Shown here piece by piece: positions 10,124-21,700 of a DNA stretch of 64,000 nt. The notes under the pieces are model-generated. The model was not told where the DNA came from. It did not search any database and saw only the letters and a program-made list of their open reading frames with translations. Every line of letters begins with the position of its first letter. Positions within the stretch are counted from its first letter, which is position 1. The stretch lies in assembly GCA_021521415.1 (NCBI GenBank), contig JAIQDT010000234.1, positions 1,691,001-1,755,000 on the forward strand. The letters are read 5' to 3'. A program made the translations under genes and the position numbers. Source of the stretch: Bidens hawaiensis (Eukaryota; Streptophyta; Magnoliopsida; Asterales; Asteraceae).

Positions 10124-12737
10124 TCAGTTACTATCTGAATTACAAACTTCATCAGTTTGTAAATCATAATCAATTGAGACTTCAACAGGAAGTGGAACTG
10201 GATCTTCATGCACTATATCACATGAATCATTAGATTCATATTCATACTCAACATTAGCTTCAACATTTTTCACTTCAATTTGTTCAATCACAAATTCCTT
10301 CTTCTTTGTCACTTCCTCTTTTGTTTTCCATTGAAAGCCTCTTGGTTCAAAACCTTGCTTGAGGAGGTATTTCTCATCACCAATGAGAAAACCAGGTCTT
10401 TCTATTTGTTTTCCTTTGAAGTTTAACCTCTTTCCTTAAATGTCCTGTCTGTTTCACTGGAATGTTCATTCAACTTCAATACAGCCTTCAATCTTTTCTC
10501 CAACTTTACTCTGTCAGCTTCTTCATCAGATTGATATTTCTCATCCTTTAATTACTTCTTATACCTTTCTTTGTACTTCTTCATGTTTTGACCACAATAC
10601 ATATTAGGAATTTTATATTTGTTTTCTTCTTCAATCCAGTAAGAGCCAGTGTGATGTCCATAGGAATCACACTTCTTGCAGCACACTTTAGCAAAACCTC
10701 CAAGATCTTCTAGTAATTGTTTGTTCTTCACCTTGTCACTTGGTCTTGGGAAATCAAATCCCAAGGATGTTTTTGCATAAGTGGTTTTGCTGAAGTCAAT
10801 CTGAATAGGTCCAGAAACTTCTAAAACATGTGAATCCTTTGCTTTTACAAACTTTATCACTCTATGTTTCAGTGGGGTGTATGGTGATTTTTCCTTCTTG
10901 TCATTCACATAGTTTCTTCTTGGTTCATACTCCATATCACCAATGTCAAATAATTCATGATTTGAAAACACAGGATAGATAGGAGTATAGTCATTGGCAT
11001 TTCTTGAACTTTCAGGCTTGTCTTTCTTAGACCTTGATCTCCCACATAGATCAAGCACTTGATGCTCCTTTCTCATCTTTTCATAATGCTTCTTTATTTT
11101 ATGGGTTGCTTTGGGGACCAGTGGAATCTTCTCTACATTGTTTCTCCTTGCAGGCTTGTTCATTTTCTTCTTATCTACTGATTTATCACTCTTGCAACTG
11201 CAAGTGCTTCTATCACTTGAGTACTCACTCCATTTAGTTTTGACTTCAACAGGTTTCTTTTCTTTCTCTGCTGGGGCAACACTCTCCTTCATGACAAACT
11301 CACAATCTTTATCCACTATCACATTCTTACACATTTCTACAAACTCCTTCTTATCTTCAATAACACTCTTGAGTTGCTTCAAGTATTCCTCTCTTTGCTC
11401 TTTGTCAACTTTAAGTGGATACTTGTCACAAACGGGTGGTGGAACCTTCTTGTATTTCTCTTCTGGATTCATCTTTTCAATATAACCCACTATGTTCCCT
11501 GTCGACAAGATATTCTTCAAGAATTCTGTTTGAATTAACAGTTCTGAGTTCTTGCGCTTCTCTTTTGTATACATCTTCTTCAGCCCTTCAATTTCAACAT
11601 TCATCTTGGACTGAGTCATGTAAGCTTGTACAAAATCTTCATCCAAACTCTTAATCTGATTGTCATAAGTAGCTTCACTTGCTTCATAGACATTTAACAT
11701 TGTTTCATTTCTCCCACACTCATCTTTCCAGTTTCCAACCTCTCTATTAAGATCATCAATGATAATTAGAAGGTCAGAAATTGAAGGTTTAGTGGTTACC
11801 TTTGAGTTTGAGGATTCTCCTGTCTCATGCACTTTGTTCATGTATGCTACATTAGCTTTCTCAATCTCAGCCGCATGATTTCTCCAATCGAACTCACCAT
11901 CTTGAGGTATCATTGTTACAGCAACATTCCGTTGTTCCCTGTACTGGTTCAAAGCAATTGCAGTTCCCTTGTTCTGGTTCCCCTGTATCTGCAGTTGGTT
12001 GTTTCTTTGTTAAGGATGGGCTTGTTGTTGGGGCCTGTTCTGATGCTGATAGGGATTTTTGTTCATGGGCTGATTTCTTTGTTGATGCCCTTGATGATTT
12101 TGATGTTGGTTTTGGTATAACTGATTCTGATTCAATTGGTTTCCAAACTGCTTGGGTAAGTTGCATTCTCTAGCAAAGTGTCCTGGTTGTTGGCAATTGT
12201 AGCAAATAGCTTTTGATTTGTCAAATCTAATTCTTTCATTAGGTCCAGAGAATGTTGATCTTCTAGTCCTATTGTATAGCCTCTTACTTCTCATAGCCAA
12301 CATAGCATCCTTCCATTTAAGATCCATGTCTTCAAGATAATCTGCATCAATTTGTTCTAAGTCTTCTTGCACAACACTTGTATGAATCAGGTTCTTTGCC
12401 ACAAAAGCATTATAAGAGTCTGTGAACATTGAGAATAATGCCTGATAGTCAGTTCCTTGTCCTGAATTCTGAACATATGGAGGATGTCCACTTGCTGTTA
12501 ACGCACAATCATTGTCTTCAATCATTTGAATGTTGAATCTTGACTGTCTTGCTCCACACATTGAGCCAGTTTTGGATGGTTCTTCCACAATTGGCTGTTG
12601 ATGAGATTTGACAGAGAGATTGCCCATAGGTGCAACTAGTGCATTTGTCACTGGAAACTAGGCTACTCTTATCTGAACATATGGTTCTCAATCATATCAT
12701 GCTCAGCTGCTTGCAAGAATGATATAACATCATCCAA
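10124..12737 (-). pseudogene. Gag C-terminal part with zinc knuckle and coiled coil (element B)
   Basis: Right to left: NALVAPMGNL, then a domain with DYLEDMDLKWKDAMLAMR, then the nucleocapsid CCHC knuckle CYNCQQPGHFARECNLP (near 12150-12200). A Gln/Asn-rich stretch with NQNQLYQNQHQNHQ follows. After a stop near 12010 a 466-codon open piece (11952-10552) follows. It is Lys/Glu-rich with likely coiled-coil heptads and a cysteine-containing end (KVCCKKCDSYGHHTGSYW). A last piece, 10312-10124, leads to the protease. Such a long gag extension is typical of SIRE-lineage Copia. The segment's right edge (12738-12742) is the target duplication of element C, so this reading continues at 21029. Confidence 0.75.
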
Positions 12738-12742
12738 CTTCA

Positions 12743-14694
12743 TGCAACACCCGTTAATTTAGGTTCAAAGATTTAAAGCGTGTAAAGTATATATAATTAT
12801 CAAGATTTAACCGACATTTCCCGAAAACCTGTTCGTCATCCCGGTACGTTAAAACACTTAACTTTCCTTACAAGTTGCCGAATCTTACAAATTCGAAGGA
12901 CTTGGATGAAACATGTTTGTATTATATCAATAAAAAAAGAAAAAAACCTAACCCTAACTTCTGTCCGATCGGCGCAAGGCAGCCCCCCTTCTTGTTCTTT
13001 GACTTTTCGGCGCAAGGTATGTACTACAATCCCCAACACTCTTTTCGTTCACCCCTAATCGTTTTGATGCTCAATTTGGTCGATTCTTTTCGTTGGACAG
13101 ATTTCGGCCAAGGTACAATTGACCCGCTTCCCGTGGATAAAAATCAGAGTTTCTGGTGTAGAAAGATTCCCAGGTATGGCATTTACATAATATGAAAATT
13201 TCGTGGCCATTGGAGGTGTTTAGGTCGGTCAATCGATTTTAGTTCGAAAACTAGGGTTTATCGGGTGTAGAATTGTCAATTGTTGAGTTTGATGCGCTAA
13301 TCGATTGAATGACCAACCGAATCGGTTTGCATGGCCCTAGGGGAGTCTAAGGGATGTGGGAAAATTAATTTTTGATACTCGGGGCTGATTTGGTTGGTGA
13401 TTGGTCAATCGAGTCGGCGGTGCGCGAATTGTCGTTTAAATGTTAAATTGAGAGTTGTAAAAAGGAACCGTCAACCCTATCAACTCGGGTGACATAATTA
13501 TGATGTATGAAAAGGTTAATATGGGAATTTGGTCCATTTGGGGCTGATTGGTTTGACAATTGGTTTTTAAGATTTAGTACGCGCGTATTCGACTCGATTT
13601 GCATACCGACGTGTGAGTTGTGCATCATGGTTAGCCCTGACCATGATCGTAGGGTGGATTTGGTTAATTGAAGGGTATTAGGGGCTGAGGTAAACTAATT
13701 GGGTATAGGTTGGGCCTCGGGCCAAGTTGTTGGGCCTCGGGCCAAAGTGTTGGGCTTGAACGGCCCATTAGGCAAGTGCGTTCTTACGGTCTAGTTTAGT
13801 AACACGTTGTGTACAATTTACATGCTCTTACTTGTGAGTGTGCACTTAGTGAGTCCTTAGCTCGTTGCTGTTGTTTGGTTGACCTCAGGTGAGTTCCCTT
13901 TTGACTTTTTTCTAGTTTTGGGCTAGCATGCACACCTAAGCGATTTTGCTTGATGAATTGTTTTAAACTATTTTGCATAGGCTTGCTAGTATTGGTAGGC
14001 CTTGGAATGTTATAGAATGTGTGTATGTATATATATTATTGAATGGCCAATATTTGGCGAATGTTGTAGTCGTTATCGACTATGGAATGTTACGTATGCC
14101 TACTTCGTGTTTGCATGCGTTGAATGGAATGTTACGTGTTGGGGTTGTACGTTTTCTCGGCCCTGAATGTTATTATTGAATGTTATATATATATATTTAT
14201 ATATATAGGAATGCACGTATAGAGATGTTCATATGTAAGGATGATTATTTATTAAATGTGATGACCTAACTGATGTATTTCCGTTTACAGATTTAAAACC
14301 GTTGGAATGATTATTAAGAATTTTGTTACTTTTTAAAAACTTGAACTCACTTAGCTTAAGCTGACTTTGTGTGCATGTTAGTGTGAGTTTCAAGTTAGGA
14401 AGAGGATGCCTTATCGTTTGGACGTGCACGAAGCTACTTGGACGGTGAAGGGCATACGGGATTTGAAGACTTTATTGTTAAACAATTCCTTTTAAAATTT
14501 TTATTAAAGATAATTAAGTGGTTTTTGGCAAAATTCCCGGGTTTTGGTAACTTATTTTACGATTTATGTTTTCCGCTGAATTTACACTCTGTGATGCTTA
14601 TTTTAATGAAAAGAATTGCTTTTAAGTTTAATTATTTTTATGAGTGTTTTCAATGATTACCAACTGTGGGGTTCCTGGGGTTCGGGGCCTTACA
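12743..14694 (+). repeat. 5' LTR of element C
   Basis: 1952 bp, from tgcaacacccgttaattt to ggttcggggccttaca. It aligns almost end to end with 19013-21028. It begins TGCA rather than the TGTA of its partner, a single transition. It contains a short (TA)n block near 14184 that is much longer in the partner. Confidence 0.92.
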
Positions 14695-14697
14695 AAT

Positions 14698-14710
14698 TGG
14701 TATCAGAGCC
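14698..14710 (+). other. Primer binding site of element C
   Basis: Tggtatcagagcc, three bases after the LTR end, complementary to the 3' end of initiator methionine tRNA. The leader from here to 15043 holds no gene. Confidence 0.85.
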
Positions 14711-15043
14711 TTGGTTTGAGGCATCCGAGCATCCCCAAATGGTAGGACTTGAACTGTAATCAAATAGACACGTATGCCCACTATGAGTAGCTGCACGCCA
14801 AGAGGTAACTTTTAATTATTTAGTCATTCCTTTAAATTTAAAAGTTTCCGGTATGTGATTAACTGTTTAAGTGTTAGATAGAAGGCTAACGTGGTTAGGG
14901 GCAAGGGGTTGTTAGGACGGGTGGGTAAAGTAAACGACTAATTACACTTGATCAACGTCATTAACAGTTTACCCTTACCTTACATGTTCTAAATACCACT
15001 TGTACATGACCGTGCTAAAATTCTGTCTTTGTAGGGATAAGAC

Positions 15044-16323
15044 ATGGTTAATACTCAAGCTGCTAAGAGAGGTGGTCCTAGTGTTCCCGGCCATGGTCGT
15101 AAGCCACGTTCCGAAGCCGAGAGAGAGATTCCTACTCCCCAGCGGGAGGAGACCCCGATTCATGAGGAGGGGGATAGCCCCGCCTTAGATCCTGCTAAGC
15201 ACGCGGCTATCGCCGACGAGGTTTACCAGGTGCTCCATAGCGCCATTCTCGAGATCGTTGCTGAGGCCGTTAGGGCCATGGAAGAGTCATTGGTTGGTAA
15301 AGGCTCGGATAAAGGGAAGAAGGGTAAGGAGACATTGGTCGAGGAAGAGGAAGAGGTGTATGTACCGAGTGGGGATGAGGATGAGGTTCGGACTATTAAT
15401 GTATCTACTCGGGGTTGTTCGTATGAGGACTTCAAAAAGTGTGACCCTCCTTCTTTCGATGGTATTAAAGATGCTTTGGCAGCTTATCAGTGGGTGAGAG
15501 AGATGGAAGCCGTTCTGAGGGTTAGTAAGTGCAAGGTAGATGACATGGTCACTTATGCTACCGCCTCGTTTCGTTCCGAGGCATTATGTTGGTGGGATAA
15601 TCTGGTACATGCTATGGGTGATCGATCGATTAGGAGGATGACATGGGATGGATTGAAGAAGTTGGTTCTCGATCAGTTCTGTCCTCCGCACGAATTGGAT
15701 AAAATTGAACAGGAATTCTTGACCTTGGAGGCGGGCAGTATGACACATCGGGAATACACCACCAAGTTCAACAAGATGGCTCGCTTATGTCCCGATCTGG
15801 TTACCTCTGAGGCAAAAAGGATTAAGAAGCATGTGAAGGGCCTTCCGGTGGATATTCGTCAGGCTGTGGTGACCACCGACATGAACTCCTTTCACTCGGT
15901 GGTTACCTTGGCAGGTACATTGTATGATCAGAGGCTAGGAAGACTTGGAACACTAATTCGTATGGTAAGCGACCCGGGGGAAACAATTTTAGTTCTTCTG
16001 GGAAAAGGATGAAGACCGAGACTTTTGAGTTTAGGAGGGATGCGACATTCAGTAATTGCAAGAAGTGTGGTAAACTACACAAGGGGGAGTGTAAGAGTGG
16101 TTCCGGCACCTGTTTTCGTTGCGATAAGGTTGGGCACCCCCATTACGAGTGTCCGACTCTGATTTGTTTCCGCTGTAAGGGTTCCGGTCACTTGTCATCA
16201 AACTGTCCTACCAGTAAGGTGGGGGGATCCGGTCAGGGGACTTCCTCAAGAGGGAAGATGGAAGAGAAGCCGAAGGCCAAGGCAAGGGCCTTTAACATCT
16301 CCAAGAAGGAGGCGAAAAAATGA
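15044..16323 (+). pseudogene. Gypsy gag with three zinc knuckles (element C)
   Basis: ATG at 15044 (MVNTQAAKRGGPSVPGHG). The capsid-like gag domain includes DPPSFDGIKDALAAYQWV, ATASFRSEALCWWDNLV and HREYTTKFNKMARLCPDL. A one-base loss near 15950 shifts the frame; the reading resumes in 16009-16323. Three cysteine knuckles follow (CKKCGKLHKGEC, CFRCDKVGHPHYEC, CFRCKGSGHLSSNC). The last two fit CX2CX4HX4C and the first is shorter. It stops at 16321 after a run of six A, where one extra base again breaks the link to protease. Homology to the gag of F is at the domain level only. Confidence 0.85.
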
Positions 16324-16340
16324 TGCGGATGTCGTCTCAG

Positions 16341-16444
16341 GTACTTTTCCTTATTTAGTTTTCATTCCACCGTTATAATTTCTTGTTCCTTTGAAATCGT
16401 ATGTGTTGACCATGTAGCTAAGCAGTAGTATAATATCGTCCCAG
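16341..16444 (+). other. Intron-like 104-bp insertion at the gag/protease junction
   Basis: The segment starts GTACTTTTCC and ends ATCGTCCCAG, so it has GT-AG ends and is T-rich. It is bounded by an 18-bp direct repeat with one mismatch (16332-16349 and 16436-16453, tcgtctcaggtactttt...). Removing it rejoins the expected protein words VVSGTFLLDKLQ. It could be an intron, a duplication with filler, or a small insertion. Confidence 0.5.
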
Positions 16445-18975
16445 GTACTTTTCTACTTGATAAGCTACAGGCGTCAGTTTTATTTGATTCGGGCGCCAGT
16501 AGAAGTTTTGTGTCTACCACTTTCTGTTTCTCGTTGAATAAATCACCCGAACGCTTAGTCAATGTGTTTGAGGTTGAGGTCGCCGTAGGAAAATCCGTGT
16601 CCGTGTCTAGAGCTATCCAGGGTTGTTCCATCGAGTTGTCTGGGTATAGATTTCCGGTGCGGTTGTATTTGATGCCGCTTGGTTGTTTCGATGTGGTGCT
16701 CGGGATGGATTGGCTCGCGAGTGTTGATGTTCAGATCATTTGTGGTCAGAAACTCGTTCGTCTAAGGGCCCCGGACGGGACTCAAATTACGGTCTTCGGT
16801 GATCGGAATGTTGCGACACCACATATTATATCCATGCTTAAGGCAGGAAAGTTGATGCAGCAGGGGTGCGGGGCGTATCTGGCGTATGCTATAAACGTAA
16901 ATACCGAGGTGGCTACCGTCGGTGATGTTCCTATTGTTCGGGATTTCCCAGATGTATTTCCAGATGATTTGTCAGATGTGCAGCCAGATCTCGAGGTCGA
17001 GTTCCAGATAGACCTTGTACCGGGCGCCAAACCCGTTGCCCGAGCTCTTTACTGCCTAGCGCCGAATGAAATGAAGGAACTTATGGCTCAGTTGGAAGAC
17101 TTGCTCGATAAGGGCTTTATTTGACCAAGCATCTCACCTTGGGGTGCCCTGGTCCTGTTCGTTAAAAAGAAGGATGGTAGCATGCGGATGTGCATTGACT
17201 ATCGTGTATTGAACAAGCTCACTGTTAAAATCGGTACCCTCTCCCGAGGATCGACGACTTATTTGACCAGCTTCAAGGAGCTAGCTGGTTCTTAAAGATC
17301 GACCTTAGGTCCGGGTACCATCAGCTGAAAATTCAGGAGGAGGATATTCCTAAGACCGCCTTCCGCACCCGTTACGGACATTACGAGTTCCTCGTGATGT
17401 CTTTCGGTTTGACCAACGCACTGGCTGCGTTCATGGATCTAATGAATGGGGTGTGTAGGCCGATGCTCGACTGATCAATTATTGTATTCATCGATGACAT
17501 TCTGGTATATTCCAAAAAAACGAATCCGATCGCGCCGGTCATCTCATGGAAGTGTTGGAGGCTCTGCGGAAGAACAAATTGTATGCGAAATTTTCTAAGT
17601 GTTCCTTCTGGTTGCGTGAGGTTCAATACTTGGGTCATGTTATTAACCCGATTGGTATTCTGGTTGACCCTGTAAAGGTGGAAGCCGTGAATGAATGGGA
17701 GTCTCCTAAGTCTCCATCTAAAATCCGTAGTTTTCTGGGTTTGGCGGGGTATTATCGCCGCTTTATTCCCGACTTTTCGAAAATTGCTTCTTCACTTACC
17801 AAGTTGACTAAAAAGAGTGTTAAGTTCGTTTGGGTTATTGAGCAGGAGGAGGCTTTTCTCAAGTTGAAGAACAGATAGACGCATGCCCCAATTTTAGCTT
17901 TACCCGATGGCACCAATGACCTGGTGGTTTATTCTGATGCCTCTTATTAGGGGCTTGGGAGTGTTCTGATGCAGCGAGGTCGAGTCATCGCGTATGCCTC
18001 GCGGCAATTAAAGCCTCACAAGGCGAATTATCCTACTCACTATCTGGAGCTTGCGACCGATGTGTTTATTCGTGAGATCGTTTCTAGGCACGGGGTGCCG
18101 GTTTCTATTGTTTCGGATAGGGATACGCGTTTTACCTCTAGGTTTTGGAAAAAGTTTCACGAGGAGATGGGTACCAAACTCCTTATCAGTACTGCCTATC
18201 ACCCGTAGATAGATGGTCAATCCAAAAGAACCATTCAGACTCTTAAGGATATGTTGCGGGCTTATGTAATCGATTTTGGTGGTAGTTGGGATCATCACTT
18301 ACCGTTGTTAGAGTTCTCGTATAACAATAGTTATCACGCCACGATTGGGATACCACCGTTTGAGATGCTGTATGATTGGAGGTGTAGGACTCCAGTCTGT
18401 TGGCGTTCCATTGATCAGAAACAGTTGGGTAGTTTTTAGGTGGTTGAGGCTACGACTGAAAAGCTCGATAAGATTAAGGCTTTTATGAAGGCCGCTCAAG
18501 ATCGTCAAAAGTCTTATGCGGATAAAAGGCGAAGGCCTATTGTGTTTGAGGCTGGGGATCGGGTTATGTTGAAAGTTTCTCCTTGGAAGGGCATTATTCG
18601 TTTTCGTAAGAGGGGGAAGCTCAGTCCTAGGTTTATTGGTCCGTTCCGTATATTGTCCCGTGTTGGTGAGGTAGCGTATAGGCTGGAATTGCCTGATGAG
18701 CTCGCGGGGATTCATCCTACCTTCCATGTGTCCCACTTGAGGAAATGTTTAGAGGATTAGGAGGCCCATGTGCCTCTCGGTGATATTGAGCTTGATAGTA
18801 AGCTGAACTACATTAAGGAACCTATTGCTATACTTGACCGTCAGGAAAGGCGTCTGAGAAATAAAGTGGTTAGACATGTGTAGGTGTAGTGGAGGCACTG
18901 TAGTGGTTTCAAGGCTACTTGGGATTCTGAAGACAAGATGATAAAACTCCATCCGCAGTTGTTCCAGTCGCATCG
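16445..18975 (+). pseudogene. Gypsy pol (protease, RT, partial RNaseH/integrase, chromodomain) of element C
   Basis: Protease VLFDSGASRSFVS near 16478-16515. Connection with DVVLGMDWLASVDV and IVRDFPDVFPDDL. RT with [42 protein letters not shown] and the active-site FIDDILVYSK near 17490. RNaseH begins VVYSDAS but at about 18055 the reading jumps from HYLELA to [16 protein letters not shown] in the integrase core. Compared with F, about 265 codons are missing, including the rest of RNaseH, the integrase zinc finger and the first catalytic Asp. The core then reads SDRDTRFTS and [18 protein letters not shown] motif and a chromodomain-like end (LNYIKEPIAILDRQERRLR ... ATWDSEDK) follow. Stops at 17122, about 17472, 17876, 17948, 18207, 18437 and 18758, and frameshifts near 17230 and 17515. 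Confidence 0.85.
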
Positions 18976-18999
18976 GGATTCGGGAACGAATCCCATTGT

Positions 19000-19012
19000 A
19001 AGGGGGTGGACT
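19000..19012 (+). other. Polypurine tract of element C
   Basis: Aagggggtggact directly before the 3' LTR start at 19013. Confidence 0.75.
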
Positions 19013-20488
19013 TGTAACACCCGTTAATTTCGATTCAAAGATTTAAAGCATGTAAAGTATGTATAATTATCAAGACTTAACCGACATTTCCCGGAAACCT
19101 GTTCGTCATCCCGATACGATAAAACACTTAACTTTCCTTACAAGTTACCAAATCTTACAAATTCGAGGGACTTGGATGAAACATGTTTGTATTATATCAA
19201 TAAAAAAAAAAACCCTAACCCTAACTTCTGTCCAATCGGCGCAAGGCAGCCCCCCCCCCCCTTCTTGTTTTTCGACTTTTTGATCAATTCTAAGCACTTA
19301 GAAGTAGTTCAAGGTATGTACTACAATTCCCAACACTCTTTTCGTTCACCCCTAATCGTTTTGATGCTCAATTTGGTCGATTCTTTTCGTTGGACAGATT
19401 TCGGCCAAGGTGCAATTGACCCGCTTCCCGTGGATAAAAATTAGAGTTTCTGGTGTAGAAAGATTCCCAGGTATGGCATTTACATCATATGAAAATTTCG
19501 TGGCCATTGGAGGTGTTTAGGTCGGTCAATCGATTTTAGTTCGAAAACTAGGGTTTATCGGGTGTAGAATTGTCAATTGTTGAGTTTGATGCGCTAATCG
19601 ATTGAATGACCAACCGAATCGGTTTGCATGGCCCTAGGGGAGTCTAAGGGCTGTGGGAAAATTAATTTTTGATACTCGGGGCTGATTTGGTTGGTGATTG
19701 GTCAATCGAGTCGGCGGTGCGCGAATTGTTGTTTAAATGTTAAATTGAGAGTTGTAAAAAGGAACCGTCAACCCTATCAACTCGGGTGACATAATTATGA
19801 TGTATGAAAAAGTTAATATGGGAATTTGGTCCATTTGGGGCTGATTGGTTTGACAATTGGTTTTTAAGATTTAGTACACGCGTATTCGACTCGATTTGCA
19901 TACCAACGGGTGAGTTGTGCTTCATGGTTAGCCCCGACCATGATCGTAGGGTGGATTTGGTTAATTGAAGGGTTTTAGGGGCTGAGGTAAAGTAATTGGG
20001 TATGGTTTGGGCCTCGGGCTAAGTTGTTGGGCCTCGGGCCAAAGTGTTGGGCTTGAACGGCCCATTAGGCAAGTGCGTTCTTACGGTCAAGTTTGGTAAC
20101 ACGTTGTGTAAAATTTACAGGTTCTTACTTATGAGTGTGCACTTAGGAAGTCCTTAGCTCGTTGCTGGTGTTTGGTTAACCTTAGGTGAGTTCATGATGC
20201 CCCCTTTTTACTTTTTTTTAGTTTTGGGCTAGCATGCATACCTAAGCGAGTTTGCTTGATGAAATGTTTTAAACTATTTTGCATAGGCTTGCTAGTATTG
20301 GTAGGCCTTGAAATGTTATAGAATGTGTGTATGTATATATATTATTGAATGACCAATATTTGGTGAATGTTGTAGTCGTTATCGACTACGGACTGTTACG
20401 TATGCCTACTTCGTGTTTGCATGCGTTGAATGGAATGTTACGTGTTGGGGTTGTATGTTTTCTCGGCCCTGAATGTTATTATTGAATG

Positions 20489-20541
<53 letters not shown>

Positions 20542-21028
20542 GGAATGCACGTATAGAGATGATTATACGTAAGGATGATTATTTATTAAATGTGATGACC
20601 TAACTGATGTATTTCCGTTTACAGATTTAAAACCGTTGGAATGATTATTAAGAATTTTGTTACTTATTTAAAACTTGAACTCACTCAGCTTAAGCTGACT
20701 TTGTGTGCATGTTAGTGTGAGTTTCAGGTTAGGAAGGGGATGCCTTATCGCTTGGACGTGCACGAAGCTACTTGGACGGTGAAGGGCATACGGGATTTGA
20801 AGACTTTATTATTAAACAATTTCTTTTAAAATTTTTATTAAAGATAATTAAGTGGTTTTAGGCAAAATTCCCGGGTTTTGGGAACTTATTTTACGATTTA
20901 TTTTTTCCGCTGAATTTACACTTTGTGATGCTTATTTTAATGAAAATAATTGTTTTTGAGTATAATTATTTTTACGAGTGTTTTCAATGATTACCAACTG
21001 TGGGGTTCCCGGGGTTCGGGGCGTTACA
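19013..21028 (+). repeat. 3' LTR of element C
   Basis: 2016 bp, tgtaacacccgttaattt to ggttcggggcgttaca. The 64-bp excess over the 5' LTR is largely explained by a longer AT microsatellite and an extra stretch near 19283-19310 (gatcaattctaagcacttag), which is lost in the 5' LTR but present in solo LTR E. A poly-C run lies near 19248. Confidence 0.92.
20490..20541. repeat. (AT)n microsatellite in the 3' LTR of C
   Basis: Twenty AT units in a row (20491-20530) followed by ttatatatata. The 5' LTR has only a handful at the same place (near 14184), so the array expanded after insertion. Confidence 0.9.
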
Positions 21029-21699
21029 CTTCAAGTTGGGAAAATTCACATTTTCTTTAATAAACTTGCTTGAAGTATACCATTCACCAGATAAAGAAGA
21101 CAGTAATTTCTTGTTTAGTTTAAATTAAGAGATTTGTAAATCAGTGGTTTTGATTTCAAATTGACAATAGCCATAAACCTTAGTAGAACAGATTTCAATC
21201 TTTCTCCTTCTTTGAACTTGAATATGTCAAGTTGCTGTTTCAATATGTCGTTCGTTATATCTCTTAGCTCGACGTGTCCTTCAAACATCTCAATAACAGC
21301 ATCGTACATCTCCTTTGCAGTCTTGTGATGATTCACACTAGTCAATATTTCCCCTGAGAGACCCAATTTCAGTATTGACAATGCCTTGTCATCTCGTTTC
21401 TTCATTAGCCTTTTAATAGTGGCATTGTTGTTTGCTGCTTGGGAAGGAATATATTGTCCATCCCTGATTGAGTTCCATAGCTCGGTGTCATTGTAGTTGA
21501 CGGTGGCATCAAATAATTCTTTCCATTTTGTGAAGTTTTCTTGACCGAGCAACCTTGGTATTTTGTTTGTAGACACTTCTTGATCATCCATCTCTTCATA
21601 TCTGGACTGAAACACTTGCAAACCCTTCCAAGCTTCAAACTTTATCTTTGAACCCTCAAACCCGTGGCCTTCAGTGAGCTTACAAAGCTCTGATACCAC
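21029..21699 (-). pseudogene. Gag N-terminal part (element B)
   Basis: Reverse strand: MDDQEVSTNKIPRLLGQENF begins at the only convincing ATG. It continues KWKELFDATVNYNDTELWNS, DDKALSILKLGLSGEIL, TAKEMYDAVIEMFEGHVE and FKFKEGERLKSVLLRF. This is the UBN2-type Copia gag pattern (W...L...A...I...W..L...Y). The stretch runs up to the primer site, so a longer start would be inside tRNA-primed sequence. A stop lies at 21115. The rest of gag continues at 12737 on the other side of element C. Confidence 0.8.
21687..21698 (-). other. Primer binding site of element B
   Basis: Reverse strand tggtatcagagc, two bases after the LTR end, complementary to initiator methionine tRNA. It shows that 21701-22728 is the 5' LTR and that B reads leftward. 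Confidence 0.88.
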
Positions 21700-21700
21700 T

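Larger units (their letters stand above)
12743..21028 (+). mobile_element. Element C: chromodomain Gypsy (Tekay-like), inserted in B
   Basis: A complete LTR-to-LTR insertion: 5' LTR 12743-14694, primer site 14698, gag, pol, purine tract 19000-19012, 3' LTR 19013-21028. It is flanked by a perfect 5-bp target duplication CTTCA (12738-12742 and 21029-21033), which interrupts the gag of B. Domain order PR-RT-RNaseH-IN with a chromodomain-like tail marks Ty3/Gypsy chromoviruses. The coding part is short (4.3 kb) because about 0.8 kb of RNaseH/integrase is missing, and it has many stops. Confidence 0.9.
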
